NCBI RefSeq assembly: GCF_035046505.1 | Contig: NC_089823.1 | Span: forward strand, 230,662,604 to 230,726,603 | Direction: 5' to 3' | DNA length: 64,000 nucleotides | DNA from: Tiliqua scincoides | Taxonomy: Eukaryota > Chordata > Lepidosauria > Squamata > Scincidae | In this document: positions 9,555 to 20,362 of the stretch, piece by piece | How the letters are laid out: the number at the start of each line of letters is the position of its first letter | Numbering within the stretch: position 1 is the stretch's first letter | Program-made: the position numbers and the translations under genes | Notes under the pieces: generated by a model | What the model saw: the letters and a program-made list of their open reading frames with translations, nothing else | What the model was told of the DNA's origin: nothing | Database searches by the model: none

Positions 9555-10655
9555 TTTGACTTCCGACGGGCGGACTTCCCTCAAATGAGGAGGCTGGTTA
9601 GAAGGAGGCTGAAAGGGAGGGTAAAAAGAGTCCAGTCTCTCCAGAGTGCATGGAGGCTGCTTAAAACAACAGTAATAGAGGCCCAGCAGAGGTGTATACC
9701 GCAAAGAAAGAAGGGTTCCACTAAATCCAGGAGGGTGCCCGCATGGCTAACCAGCCAAGTTAGAGAGGCTGTGAAGGGCAAGGAAGCTTCCTTCCGTAAA
9801 TGGAAGTCTTGCCCTAATGAAGAGAATAAAAAGGAACATAAACTGTGGCAAAAGAAATGTAAGAAGGTGATAGGGGAGGCCAAGCGAGACTATGAGGAAC
9901 GCATGGCCAGCAACATTAAGGGGAATAATAAAAGCTTCTTCAAATATGTTAGAAGCAGGAAACCCGCCAGAGAAGCGGTTGGCCCTCTGGATGGTGAGGG
10001 AGGGAAAGGGGAGATAAAAGGAGACTTAGAGATGGCAGAGAAATTAAATGAGTTCTTTGCATCTGTCTTCACGGCAGAAGACCTCGGGCAGATACCGCTG
10101 CCCGAACGGCCCCTCCTAACCGAGGAGTTAAGTCAGATAGAGGTTAAAAGAGAAGATGTTTCAGACCTCATTGATAAATTAAAGATCAATAAGTCACCGG
10201 GCCCTGATGGCATACACCCAAGGGTTATTAAGGAATTGAAGAATGAAGTTGCAGATCTCTTGACTAAGGTATGCAACTTGTCCCTCAAAACGGCCACAGT
10301 GCCAGAAGATTGGAGGATAGCAAATGTCACGCCTATTTTTAAAAAGGGAAAGAGGGGGGACCCGGGAAACTATAGGCCGGTCAGCCTAACATCCATACCG
10401 GGTAAGATGGTGGAATGCCTCATCAAAGATAGGATCTCAAAACACATAGATGAACAGGCCTTGCTGAGGGAGAGTCAGCATGGCTTCTGTAAGGGTAGGT
10501 CTTGCCTCACAAACCTTATAGAATTCTTTGAAAAGGTCAACAGGCATGTGGATGCGGGAGAACCCGTGGACATTATATATCTGGACTTTCAGAAGGCGTT
10601 TGACACGGTCCCTCACCAAAGGTTACTGAAAAAAACTCCACAGTCAGGGAATTAG
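9555..10655 (+). pseudogene. CR1 ORF2, first part (pre-RT linker and N-terminal RT)
   Basis: It reads FDFRRADFPQMRRLVRRRL at its start, then SPGPDGIHPRVIKEL, NYRPVSLTSIPGKMVE, ESQHGFCKGRSCLTNL and YLDFQKAFDTVPHQRLLKK. The open frame extends upstream to 9522 only through MITE sequence. It ends at a frameshift near 10630-10640, where this copy has seven A where the minus-strand copy at 15.1-16.4 kb has six (gaaaaaactcc). That one-base expansion separates the frame from the following part. Confidence 0.9.
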
Positions 10656-11664
10656 AGGACAGGTCCTCTCCTGGATTGAGAACTGGTTGGAGGCCAGGAA
10701 GCAGAGAGTGGGTGTCAATGGGCAATTTTCACAATGGAGAGAGGTGAAAAGCGGTGTGCCCCAAGGATCTGTCCTGGGACCGGTGCTTTTCAACCTCTTC
10801 ATAAATGACCTGGAGACAGGGTTGAGCAGTGAAGTGGCTAAGTTTGCAGATGACACCAAACTTTTCCGAGTGGTAAAGACCAGAAGTGATTGTGAGGAGC
10901 TCCAGAAGGATCTCTCCAGACTGGCAGAATGGGCAGCAAAATGGCAGATGCGCTTCAATGTCAGTAAGTGTAAAGTCATGCACATTGGGGCAAAAAATCA
11001 AAACTTTAGATATAGGCTGATGGGTTCTGAGCTGTCTGTGACAGATCAGGAGAGAGATCTTGGGGTGGTGGTGGACAGGTCGATGAAAGTGTCGACCCAA
11101 TGTGCGGCGGCAGTGAAGAAGGCCAATTCTATGCTTGGGATCATTAGGAAGGGTATTGAGAACAAAACGGTTAGTATTATAATGCCGTTGTACAAATCTA
11201 TGGTAAGGCCACACCTGGAGTATTGTGTCCAGTTCTGGTCGCCGCATCTCAAAAAAGACATAGTGGAAATGGAAAAGGTGCAAAAGAGAGCGACTAAGAT
11301 GATTACGGGGCTGGGGCACCTTCCTTATGAGGAAAGGCTACGGCGTTTGGGCCTCTTCAGCCTAGAAAAGAGACGCTTGAGGGGGGACATGATTGAGACA
11401 TACAAAATTTTGCAGGGGATGGACAGAGTGGATAGGGAGATGCTCTTTACACTCTCACATAATACCAGAACCAGGGGACATCCACTAAAATTGAGTGTTG
11501 GGCGGGTTAGGACAGACAAGAGAAAATATTTCTTTACTCAGCGCGTGGTCGGTCTGTGGAACTCCTTGCCACAGGATGTGGTGCTGGCGTCTAGCCTAGA
11601 CGCCTTTAAAAGGGGATTGGACGAGTTTCTGGAGGAAAAATCCATTATGGGGTACAAGCCATGA
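10640..11664 (+). pseudogene. CR1 ORF2, second part (RT catalytic core to C-terminus)
   Basis: In the +1 frame relative to the preceding piece it reads RKQRVGVNGQFSQWREVKSG, GVPQGSVLGPVLF, FADDTKLFRV, RDLGVVVDRSMKVSTQC, RPHLEYCVQFWSPHLKKD and ends GLDEFLEEKSIMGYKP. This is a complete CR1 C-terminus with the natural stop before the 3' UTR. A start codon falls at 10687 by chance. The protein would normally be translated as one piece with the upstream part. Confidence 0.9.
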
Positions 11665-12094
11665 TGTGTATGCGCAACCTCCTGATTTTAGGAATGGGTT
11701 AAGTCAGAATGCCAGATGTAGGGGAGAGCACCAGGATGAGGTCTCTTGTTATCTGGTGTGCTCCCTGGGGCATTTGGTGGGCCGCTGTGAGATACAGGAA
11801 GCTGGACTAGATGGGCCTATGGCCTGATCCAGTGGGGCTGTTCTTATGTTCTTATGTGAGCATGGCTCCTTGAGGAGCCACAGAAACCAGCCAAGAAATT
11901 CTCTTGGAAAAACGTGCAGCCCTAAACTTTGTATATGATTGTAGGCCTAATGGGGAGCGGCGGCAAATGGCCCAGTAGGTCAAGGGAGTCGCCAGTCAAA
12001 AAAGTTTAAGAACCACTGGACTGGTTCTCCAGTAGAGGAGGTACTTTATCCCACAACAGATAACTAAGCAAAAAGTCAGTGCCAATAGGATTGG

Positions 12095-12330
12095 GCTGTT
12101 AGATGACTTTAAAAGAGGATTAGACCAATTCATGGATGAGGGCTATTGACAGCTATTAGGCATGATAGCTAAATGAAACTTTCCTGCTGAAAGGGAATCT
12201 ATCTTTAAATACCAGACGCTGAGGATGAACATTGCATGGTTATTATGCTATTCTTTTTGCGAGAGCATCCAGAGTCCTATTTGACCATTATAGGAGAGAG
12301 AATGCCAGACCTCTGATCTAATCCAGGCGC
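12095..12330 (+). mobile_element. Old CR1 3'-UTR fragment
   Basis: It reads gactttaaaagaggattaga, then ggctattgacagctattagg and ccagacgctgaggatgaac. These follow the older CR1 3' UTR type, whose coding end is DFKRGLDQF followed by a UTR with ctattagtcatgatggct. Divergence is clearly higher than in the ttcttatg-ending young copies. The end is not resolved. Confidence 0.55.
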
Positions 12331-13299
12331 ACTCTTCATAGTCTCCCATTAATAAACTTGCAATGTATCAGTCTGACAGCTTCATCCCTAGAGTGTGACC
12401 ATCTGCCACTGTCTTCTTATCTGCCCAGGAAAATGCTCTCCATGAAGACTTGGCTCAGGGTAAAAGTCCCAACATTTCGCCTGGCCTCTCATGACAATGA
12501 CACAGAGTGACATGACTGACTGCTCTGTTTTAAGCTGTGTTAAGGCCCCCACAGCCTGACTTCAGTTGGATGAATGCTTGCTCAGCATTCCTAAAAGCCA
12601 AGAAGTTGCTCCCTTGTGAACTGTAAAAGTGGTGGAATAAACAGAGATCTCTGCTCACTGTAACAATCTTTAGACCTCTGCCGCATAATCTCTCAGTCAT
12701 TCATCATTTGGACGGGACGTTGCTGCTGCAGGGCAATTAGCTACTTGCCAGTGTACTAGAGGAGGGAGGCAAGCAATAGGAACAGGAATTAAGAATGCTG
12801 CCTCTCCTGGCACTTATTGATGAAAAAACATAAATAGTCTTTCTCTCTTGATTGGTGGCAGAAGCAGTTAAAGTATCAATAAAAAGTTCCCAAAAAATAG
12901 TTTTAAAGGCAGTAAATAAGAAGAGACTCTGATCACTATTACAATGACTGGGCTGGTTCATAGAGGAGCAAGTGGTCATTTGGGAACCCAGATACCATAT
13001 AAATCACAGGCCACAGACTTCTGAATACCCTACTGGTGCAGTTTATGATTCTTTCTGTGGAAGTCACTGACCTTCGACTGATAGGATACTGCCAGGCTTG
13101 GCCCTGGCATTTTTTAAAAAGTTGAACTTCAGGTTCCTTTCAAAGGGAAAATCTGAGAATGTTCAGAAACAGCCAAACAGGTTTCTATAAGAGAAGGCAA
13201 ATTTCTCAGGCAGTTTCTGTATAGCGCCCTACACAGAATGTGATAATTCAGCAAACATAATGCTTTTTAAGGAGGTGACACGGATTAATGATCAGGAAA
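12331..13299. other. Unrecognised sequence
   Basis: No gene or repeat family is recognised. The short open frame on the minus strand at 12979-12737 has no family features. Confidence 0.4.
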
Positions 13300-13304
13300 A
13301 AGGG

Positions 13305-14149
13305 GGGGGGCATGATTGAGACATACAAAATCATGCAGGGGATGGACAGAGTAGATAGAGAGTCACTCTTTTCCCTCTAACATAACACCAGAACCAGGGG
13401 ACATTCATGAAAGATCGGGCAGGAGGTCTGGTCTAGAAGGTAGAGCCTCGGTCTGCCTGAAGATAACATCCACAAGGTCGCCGGTTCGAGGCCACCGGCA
13501 CCGTGCGACCTTGAAGCAGCTGACAAGCTGAAGCGGAGCTATTCCATCTGCTCTGAGCGTGGGAGGATGGAGGCCAGAATGTGAAGCCAGATCGGAATGA
13601 AACACCTTGAATGTAGTGGTTCTTGAAAGAAAGAACCTTCTTTCAAATTGTAAAAATCCCTATTTAATAAGGGATTTAAATAAAAGCCTGCCTATGTAAA
13701 CCGCCTTGAATAAAGTCTTGAATAAAGACCAAGAAAGGCAGTATATAAATACCTGTTGTTATTATTATTATTATTATTGTTGGGAGACTGAGGACAGACA
13801 GAAGAAAATATTTGTTTACCCAGTGTGTAATTAGTTTGTGGAACTCTTTGCCACAGGAAGTAGTGATGCCATCTTGCCTGGATACGTTTAAGAGGGGATT
13901 GGACAAATTTCTGGAGGAAAAGTTCATTACGGGTTACAAGTCATAGTAGGTATGTGCAAGCTCTTGGTTTTAGAGGCAGGCTGCCGCTGATTGCCAGATG
14001 CAGGGGAGGGCACCGGGACACAGGTTGTGCCTGTTGTCTTGTGTGCTCCCTGGGGCATCGGTGGGCCACTGTGAGATATAGGAAGCTGGACTAGTTGGGC
14101 CTTTGGCCTGATCCAACAGGGCTCTTCTTATGTTCTTATGTTCTTATAA
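13305..14149 (+). mobile_element. CR1 LINE (second 3'-UTR subfamily), split by a tRNA SINE
   Basis: The left part at 13305-13410 reads MIETYKIMQGMDRVDRE followed by accagaaccaggggacattc. The right part resumes near 13780 (ttgggagactgaggacagac, RKYLFTQCVISLWNSLPQE-like) and ends at 14149 with the ttcttatg doublet. The 3' UTR differs from copies A, B, D and F: it reads gttttagaggcaggctgccg and acacaggttgtgcctgttgt. The copy at 46.0-46.5 kb shares these features, so two CR1 subfamilies are present. The SINE lies between the halves. Confidence 0.88.
13417..13780 (+). mobile_element. tRNA-derived SINE with L2-like tail, copy 1
   Basis: The head has pol III promoter boxes: an A box tggtctagaag (13429-13439) and a perfect B box ggttcgaggcc (13483-13493). 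A body of about 200 bp follows (gcagctgacaagctgaagcg, gagcgtgggaggatggaggc). The end reads aaccgccttgaataaagtc, aaaggcagtatataaatacc and then (tta)n. That tail pattern resembles the end of the L2 at 50.46 kb (agccgccctgggtcc, ggcgggataaaaataa, (tta)n). It interrupts a CR1. The second copy at 58.5 kb matches it closely along the whole length. Confidence 0.88.
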
Positions 14150-14449
14150 TGATGACGGCTTATGGGTGAACATTTTTGTCAATGTGGCTGTTCCCTCTTC
14201 TCCTGGTTGATTCTCATAACAAACGCACACGAGGAGAATGTGAGTTGGCGCATTGGAGCAAAGCTGTGTTTGTGAAGAACAGTTCTGCAAACTAATTCTA
14301 CCATGAACACAATAATTTATGCTTCCATTGCTCAGCTTATTGGCATGAAGCTTTGTAGTTTCTTACTCTCTGGAAAGGAATACACCATGAGCATTCTGCA
14401 TATTACATGCAAAGGAGAAGCCGGTGCAAACAAGAACTAAATCTTCTGA

Positions 14450-14606
14450 ATAGCGCTAAGTTATTACCCTTTGGAAGTGAATGCCTCTGTTTTGCCCCCA
14501 CTGCCTGGAATGGCTTTGAAGGAGAGGGGGAGGAGACCCTTGCACACTGCGTTGAGGCTCCCTGCAAAACTTAGCACTTTGCACCCCCTCGAGCTATGCC
14601 ACTGGT
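14450..14606. mobile_element. hAT-type MITE, partial (family of 5538)
   Basis: The right end gcaaaacttagcactttgca followed by ccccctcgagctatgccactg matches the 5.5-kb element, and gcgctaagtt near 14453 matches its left inner arm. The extreme left end is missing or too worn to place. Confidence 0.75.
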
Positions 14607-15147
14607 TCAAGATAAGGAGAAATGCACAAAGGTAGTTGCTAAAGATACAAACTCCCTTGCACAAAGGAAGTTTGGCCGCAGACACTACATTTCTCTTACT
14701 GCAAAGTGGAACAAAGTCTTCCTCAGTTCTTAGAAAGTTCTTGGTTTTAAAGAAAAACGCTGGACAAAACCATTTCTGACAGGAAATTGCTGGCGCGTGT
14801 GTGTGTTTTTCTTTCTGAACACATCCTGAGATAATCAAACCATGCTGAGATGGCAGGCAATCACCTCTCCACACGAACAGACTAATTCCAGGTCTTTAAT
14901 CGTACCTGCCTGTGCAGGGAAAAGAAGAAAGGAGGCATCCTAGAGAGGAAATGACAGGTCTCTACTGGTATCAGAGCTCGTAATTTACACTGCAGCTCGC
15001 AAAGGCTCTAGGGTATTGCTAGGTCTCTTCTCTTTTTGCCCCTTTGATCCAGGGCAATTGCAATCTAGATTGAATGACTCACAAAAATGCAGACACAATT
15101 TGAAGCTGGTTTTCAGATCCTGGGCTGAATAAGAATGCCACTCAGTC
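14607..15147. other. Unrecognised sequence
   Basis: No gene or repeat recognised. The minus-strand frame 15200-14985 enters the CR1 3' end and has no family features. Confidence 0.4.
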
Positions 15148-16432
15148 TTAAGAACATAAGAACACAAGAACAGCCGCACTGGATCAGGCCATAGGCCCAT
15201 CTAGTCCAGCTTCCTGTATCTCACAGTGGCCCCACCAAATGCCCCAGGGAGCACACCTGATAACAAGAGAACTCATCCTGGTGCCCTCCCTTGGATCTGA
15301 CATAGCCCATTTCTAAAAACAGGAGGTTGCACATACAAATCATGGCTTGTAACCCGTAATGGATTTTTCCTCCAGAAACTTGTCCAATCCCCTTTTAAAG
15401 GCATCCAGGCCAGATGCCGTCACCACATCCTGTGGCAAGGAGTAACACAGACCAACCACACACTGAGTAAAGAAATATTTTCTTTTGTCTGTCCTAACTC
15501 TCCCAACACTCAATTTTAGTGGATGTCCCCTGGTTCTGGTGTTAAGTGAGAGTATAAAGAGCATCTCTCTATCCACTCTGTCCATCCCCTGCATGATTTT
15601 GTATGTCTCAATCATGTCCCCCCTCAGGCATCTCTTTTCTAGGCTGAAGAGGCCCAAACGCTGTAGCCTTTCCTCATAAGGAAGGTGCCTCAGCCCAGCA
15701 ATCATCTTAGCTGCCCTCTTTTGCACCTTTTCCATTTCCACTATATCCTTTTTGAGATGTGGCGACCAGAACTGGACACAATACTCCAGGTGTGGCCTTA
15801 CCACTGATTTGTACAATGGCATTATAATATTAGCCGTTTTGTTCTCAATACCTTTTCTAATGATCCCAAGCGTAGAATTGGCCTTCTTTAATGCCGCCAC
15901 ACATTGGGTTGACACTTTCATCGACCTGTCCACCACCACCCCAAGATCTCTCTCCTGATCTGTCACAGACAGCTCAGAACCCATCAGCCTATATCTAAAG
16001 TTTTGATTTTTTGCCCCAATGTGCATGACTTTACACTTACTGACATTGAAACACATCTGCCATTTTGCTGCCCATTCTGCCAGTTTGGAGACATCCTTCT
16101 GGAGCTCCTCACAATCACTTCTGGTCTTCACCACTCGGAAACGTTTGGTGTCGTCTGCAAACTTAGCCACCTCACTGCTCACCCCTGTCTCCAGGTCATT
16201 TATGAAGAGGTTGAAAAGCACCGGTTCCAGGACAGATCCTTGGGGCACACCGCTTTTCACTTCTCTCCATTGTGAAAATTGCTCATTGACACCCACTCTC
16301 TGTTTCCTGATCTTTAACCAGGTCTCAATCCAGGAGAGGACCTGCCCTCTAATTCCCTGACTATGGAGTTTTTTCAGTAGCCTTTGGTGAGGGACCGTGT
16401 CGAACACCTTCTGAAAGTCCAGATATATAATG
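15148..16432 (-). mobile_element. CR1 LINE on minus strand with long open RT frame (copy D)
   Basis: The 3' end, with its ttcttatg repeats, is at the low coordinate (taagaacataagaacac), and the 5' truncation is near 16432 inside the codons for YLDFQK. The 3' UTR belongs to the first subfamily. The coding part is open from the truncation to the natural C-terminus (see the next entry). A TA-flanked MITE starts 32 bp beyond the 5' end. Confidence 0.93.
15340..16432 (-). pseudogene. CR1 ORF2 fragment, uninterrupted from RT motif A to C-terminus
   Basis: It reads IIYLDFQKVFDTVPHQRLL, GVPQGSVLEPVLFNLFIND, FADDTKRFRV, RPHLEYCVQFWSPHLKKD and ends FLEEKSITGYKP. All visible RT catalytic positions (D of motif A, FADD) are kept with no stop or frameshift over about 360 codons. 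The open frame continues upstream to 16485 only because flanking sequence happens to be open, so the apparent first residues are not CR1. Without the endonuclease and N-terminal RT it cannot mobilise itself. Confidence 0.88.
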
Positions 16433-16463
16433 CAAAATTTGGCGCTGAGGCTCCTGAAAAATA

Positions 16464-17074
16464 CAGGTGGGGCATCAGTATTCATGGGGATCTGTTCTCA
16501 GACCTCCTGCAGATACTGAAAATCATAAATAATCAAATCTGTGATCTTTGGCCCCTTAAGCTCTCCAAAGGGAACTGGAGCTGTGCTCTGCTCCCCCCCC
16601 CCAAAGTGCTTTCTGAAGCCTGCAGAGGCCACGCTCATGTTCCCCGGGCTTCAGAATGCCTTATATGGTATAAAATTGTCACTTTTGGTTTCCCTTGGGA
16701 AACTGGAAGTAGTGTTTTTTTCAGCCAAAAAGACCATTCTGAAGCCCTCAGAAGCCACAGGCAGACACGAGGGAAGCCCTTCTTCGGGTCTCAGAACGCC
16801 TTATATGGCATAAAAACCTCACTTCTTATTTCCCTCGGAAAACTGAAAGTAGCATTTTTTCGGTCAAAAAGGCCATATTGAAGCTGGCAGAGGCTGCGGG
16901 CAGATGCACGTGGCCTCTGCGGGCTTCAGAAAGCCCTCCAGAGCCGACCAGAGCACAAGTCTGGTTGCTTCTGGAGGGTTCAGGTGGGGCAAGTCTGGCT
17001 CAACTCGGGTCCATGGGACCCACATTGAGCCAGATCTGTGGATACATAGTCTGCGGATACAGAGGCCCCACCTG
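16464..17074. mobile_element. TA-flanked MITE (Tc1/mariner-like), 611 bp
   Basis: The left end caggtggggcatcagtattc mirrors the right end, which reads ggatacagaggccccacctg on the plus strand. TA dinucleotides flank both ends (16462-16463 and 17075-17076), as for Tc1/mariner-type insertions. The interior repeats a motif built on cttatatggyataaaa and gaaagtag, twice in tandem (about 16655-16740 and 16795-16880). No transposase is seen. Elements at 27213 and 42752 have similar ends. Confidence 0.75.
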
Positions 17075-17076
17075 TA

Positions 17077-19011
17077 TCCAAAATTCTGCACTAGATTACC
17101 TGATAAACTGAATTCTGCAGCCTAGAGAAGTTACATATCTGGCTGTTTGTTTTGCAACAGGTACTCTGCTTCTTTTCGTTATAGTGAGGAGACACAAACT
17201 ATGCAACATCCTGATGCAACCTACCAGCTATCTACTAGAATTCCACTACATCCCTCCTCCTACACCTGAGACTGCACCATGCCCACATTGAAGCCTCCTG
17301 TAACAGCTAGAAAGTTGTGTGTTTTCACTGGAAGTTTAGTATCTCCAAATGCTGAATTCGGCAAGAGCTTCTTTTCTTGCACAGTGTGTTCACTGGAACC
17401 ACACAACCTTGGCTTTTGTACTTTCACCCCATTTGTTGTCTACCCTTAATTATTTATCTATTTTTAATTTTCTATCCACCACTGCAAACTCCATGTGCGG
17501 TTGTTTTATACAGCAGCTTTGTTCTTATTCAGCTGGAGCAACCATGGGGAGCCTTTGAATAAAACAGCCAGTGCACAGTCAGGCGTCTGTGTATATTTAA
17601 AAAGAAATAATACCTCTACAGTTACTGTATCATTAAAAAGAGAGGACAGAAAGTAAAAAGAACAACAGCACTAATGGGAATTTTCCTGTAATGAGAAATG
17701 TCTTCTAAAGCATCTTCAGCATTTAAGCCGGGCTATTAAAAGTGCCGGATTCAGAAAGCTTAAGCATTTTTCACTTTATTTTTATGCATTATTTACGACA
17801 AAGAAGGGTGAACCTGAAAGCGCTATTGTGAAGTCAAACAATCAGAGTTCAGCAATGTGATATGCTGATCAAATATCTCCTTTTAAACCAACAAGAGGGT
17901 TTGCCAAAGGCAGTATCGCACACCATGGTCTCTGAAGCTGCAGTCGCACCAATAGCTGCCACCTTAGCTTCACAAAAAATAAGTCCAATGTCTCAGGCAG
18001 CGCAGCTGTACAGCAGGGCTGCAAAGCTCTAGTCCCTCAAGTTAAGCTGCTTTTGGAAAAAGGGGCCCAAGGGCAAATTATCCTTGAGCACAGGCAAAGT
18101 TTGACTAGGATGGCTTTGGGACTTCCCCTTGGTGAAGTGAATGGCTCCAATTTCTTACATTTTTAACCTACCCATTCCACAGTGGAACCCAGAGCAGTAA
18201 ACAAGGTTCTGTCTGTCTGTCCATCTGTCTGCCTCTACCCACCCCATTTTATCTCATAAGAAACCAGTCAGGTAGTTAGGTTGGGAACAGCTCACTGGAA
18301 CAAGGTCATCAGTCAGCTTCATGGCTAAGTGGGAATATGAAAATGAGCTTTCCCTATCCTAGTATGCTACTCTAACCCAGCTATTTTCAATATTTTAATT
18401 CTCACAGCACACAGATCTCTATGGTCTTTTCTAAGATTTTCGCCTCTTGTGATTCCACTTTTAGCTTCCAGAAGACTCTTCCAGGGTTTACACCTCTGTT
18501 TCTGGGCAATTGTCCATAGTAACAAGTTATCTGTATCCCTTCCTCTGTCTGCTCCATTCAGAGTCACAGAACCTGGAACCCACTCTGCCACTGGAGGAAG
18601 GGGGGCAGACAATTTGCTATCACAGACACTGCATTGCATTGAGGTGTGCTGTGAACACGGATGCCCTGTGCCTCCCCACAGAAAATGTGCTATCGCAAAG
18701 CTCACCTGTGAGGAGACAGCAGGCAGTCCATACTGAAGGAAAGAACCTGGGACTTGACATTCTCTTCTACATGTCAGCAGTCTTGCCAAATACAGTCCTC
18801 TTATTAAAGGGCAGGACAGAAGCTGTGCAGCAGGCTGTGCATGTATTTGATTTTACAAGTTGTAGTCCTCATGGAGCATGCAGGTACCACCAAGTAAGTA
18901 TGGACACTGGAATTTATTTTGCTACCTTCCAACCGAACCTCCATTTTGACTATAGCTGACATTTTAGTAGTACCTTTTTACATGGAACACTGAAGTACGG
19001 ACAGCAAAGAT
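17077..19011. other. Unrecognised sequence
   Basis: Nearly 2 kb without a recognised gene. Around 18160-18290 a stretch resembles an L2 or MIR 3' tail in reverse (cctacccattccacagtgga, cagagcagtaaacaagg), but it is too worn to call. Overlapping open frames on both strands at 18370-18960 show no domain motifs. Confidence 0.4.
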
Positions 19012-19110
19012 CAGTGCTCTTCAACCTTAGTGTTGGGTCCCCAATGGGGTCACAAAGCCTCAGCTGGGGGGTCACGGCATCTTACGGGAATGAAAGGTTG
19101 AAAACCATTG
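19012..19110. mobile_element. Short hAT-type MITE (about 100 bp)
   Basis: The left end cagtgctcttcaacctta is answered by ggttgaaaaccattg at the right end. The interior gggtccccaatggggtcaca and gggtcacggca is the usual core of hAT elements with CAGTGGTTCTCAACCT ends. No clean 8-bp flanking duplication is visible. Confidence 0.65.
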
Positions 19111-19554
19111 GACTAGAGCACTATCAGGTAAAGGAAGAGACATCAGGTACCAGGAGATTGTGTGCCAGTCCTGCTCAGCTTCTTGGCAATTGTGCCAAAA
19201 TAGTTTTCGATAGTGTCAGACTTCATGGTAACTTTTTCTGCTCTAACAAGAATATTTTGTTACAGTGAATAGTGCTGGGAGGACGTTATAGGGGTAGGGA
19301 GTGAGCAGGTTGGATAAGATCCTAGGAGGGGGTAGGATCAATGGTGGGTCCTAATCTCTTACTTTATTTACTGGAATCGTGATGCCTTCAGTATAAGTGG
19401 GCCATCACAACTCCTGTGTGCTTGCAAATCTTATTGATCACATTCATATACTACCGATCTGCCAATGACCCAAGATGCTTTCCTGTTTAACAAAATAGCA
19501 TACAAACTAATGAATATAATTTTTAAAAGTATGGGGAGAGAAAGTGAAACCGGC

Positions 19555-19605
19555 AGTGTAATCCTATGCATGCCCATTCAGAAGCAAGTCCCACTGAGTT
19601 TAATA
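19555..19605. repeat. Fragment of the 85-bp palindromic MITE
   Basis: The segment gtaatcctatgcatgccc and gaagcaagtcccactgagtt matches one half of the small MITE described at 35015. The other half is missing, and another MITE starts 8 bp further on. Confidence 0.6.
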
Positions 19606-19612
19606 AGACAAA

Positions 19613-19813
19613 GGGTGCAATCCTAACTCCTTAAGTCAGTACTTTCCAGCACTGGCATAGCAGTGCCAATGGGACGTGTGCTGCATCCTGCAGTTGGGTG
19701 TCACTCATGGAGGCCTCCTCAAAGTAAGGGAATGTTTGTTCCCTTACCTCAGAGCTGCATTGCCCTTATGTCAGTGCTGAAAAGCACTGACATAATGGGT
19801 TAGGATTGCGCCC
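19613..19813. mobile_element. 201-bp MITE with nested inverted repeats, copy 1
   Basis: The ends gggtgcaatcctaactcctt and aatgggttaggattgcgccc are inverted repeats of about 45 bp. Inside each arm lies a smaller hairpin (cagtactttccagcactg; cagtgctgaaaagcactg), and the middle has another (taagggaatgtttgttccctta). The copy at 51972 has the same plan and about the same length. No transposase is seen. The ends suggest a hAT-like source, but the flanking duplication is not clear. Confidence 0.8.
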
Positions 19814-19819
19814 TTAGAG

Positions 19820-20362
19820 CCCAATCCAACCAGGCTCACACTGGCCCAGCACCTGTGCACAATGTTGCAAATGTGTTGTAAGGCACACCTGCAACAGCCT
19901 AGGCCGGTCCAGAACTGGCTCAGCGCAAGCCTGTGCTGAGCCAGCCCTGGGTGGAGGAGCGACAACTGCCTCCCAGAGCTCTGGGGGAGCACCAGGTGTC
20001 AGACTGGTAAGTAGGGGAAGGTGGTCCGGGGCAGGGGAGGGTGGGGGAAGGCATGGCAGGAGGAGGGAATGGGGGGGCAGAGAGGGCAACAGACCCTGCC
20101 ACCATATCCTAACCCCCCTCCTGGCCCAGGAGACCTGACACAGGTCTCCTCGAATCTGCGCTCAAATCTTGATAGCGGGCACAGATCCAAGGAGAGCCAT
20201 CGGGGCCGCCTGGGGATTACATGAGGCAAGGGAGCATAAGCTCCCTTACCCTGAGTCGCTCCGGCGCTGCTTCCCACCCCCATGGGATACAGCAGTAGCC
20301 ATTTCGGTGCTGCTGCAGCCTTGGGCACTGGGCAGAAATGTGTATAGAAATTGCACCCTAAG
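19820..20362. repeat. Possible longer MITE of the gcaatcc-ended group
   Basis: It starts agagcccaatccaaccagg and ends aaattgcaccctaag, which could be worn inverted ends of the same broad group as 19613. The interior is GC-rich (gggaggagggaatggggggg). The call rests only on the ends. Confidence 0.35.

Larger units (their letters stand above)
9555..11854 (+). mobile_element. CR1 LINE, longest copy (2.3 kb)
   Basis: It is 5' truncated within ORF2, after the endonuclease. It keeps the linker, the whole reverse transcriptase, the C-terminal domain and the 3' UTR with the terminal ttcttatg repeat. RT motifs are YLDFQKAFDTVPH (motif A, aspartate present), GVPQGSVLGPVLF (motif B) and FADDTK (catalytic motif C). 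The 6-base tgtgag flanks both sides (9549-9554 and 11855-11860), consistent with a short target duplication. The high intactness (one frameshift, no internal stop) suggests a fairly young insertion. Confidence 0.93.
9535..12021. mobile_element. hAT-type MITE split by the long CR1
   Basis: The left arm agtggttcccaaactgtgag (9535-9554) is the inverted counterpart of the right end aaagtttaagaaccact (about 12002-12019). A sequence of about 185 bp remains once the CR1 at 9555-11854 is removed. Ends of the form CAGTGGTTCCCAAACT are typical of short hAT elements. I could not find a clean 8-bp flanking duplication, so the outer limits are approximate. Confidence 0.6.

Noticed and set aside
10729-11319. 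A 196-codon minus-strand frame inside the CR1
   Set aside because: It is the antisense shadow of the CR1 RT frame and has no motifs of its own.
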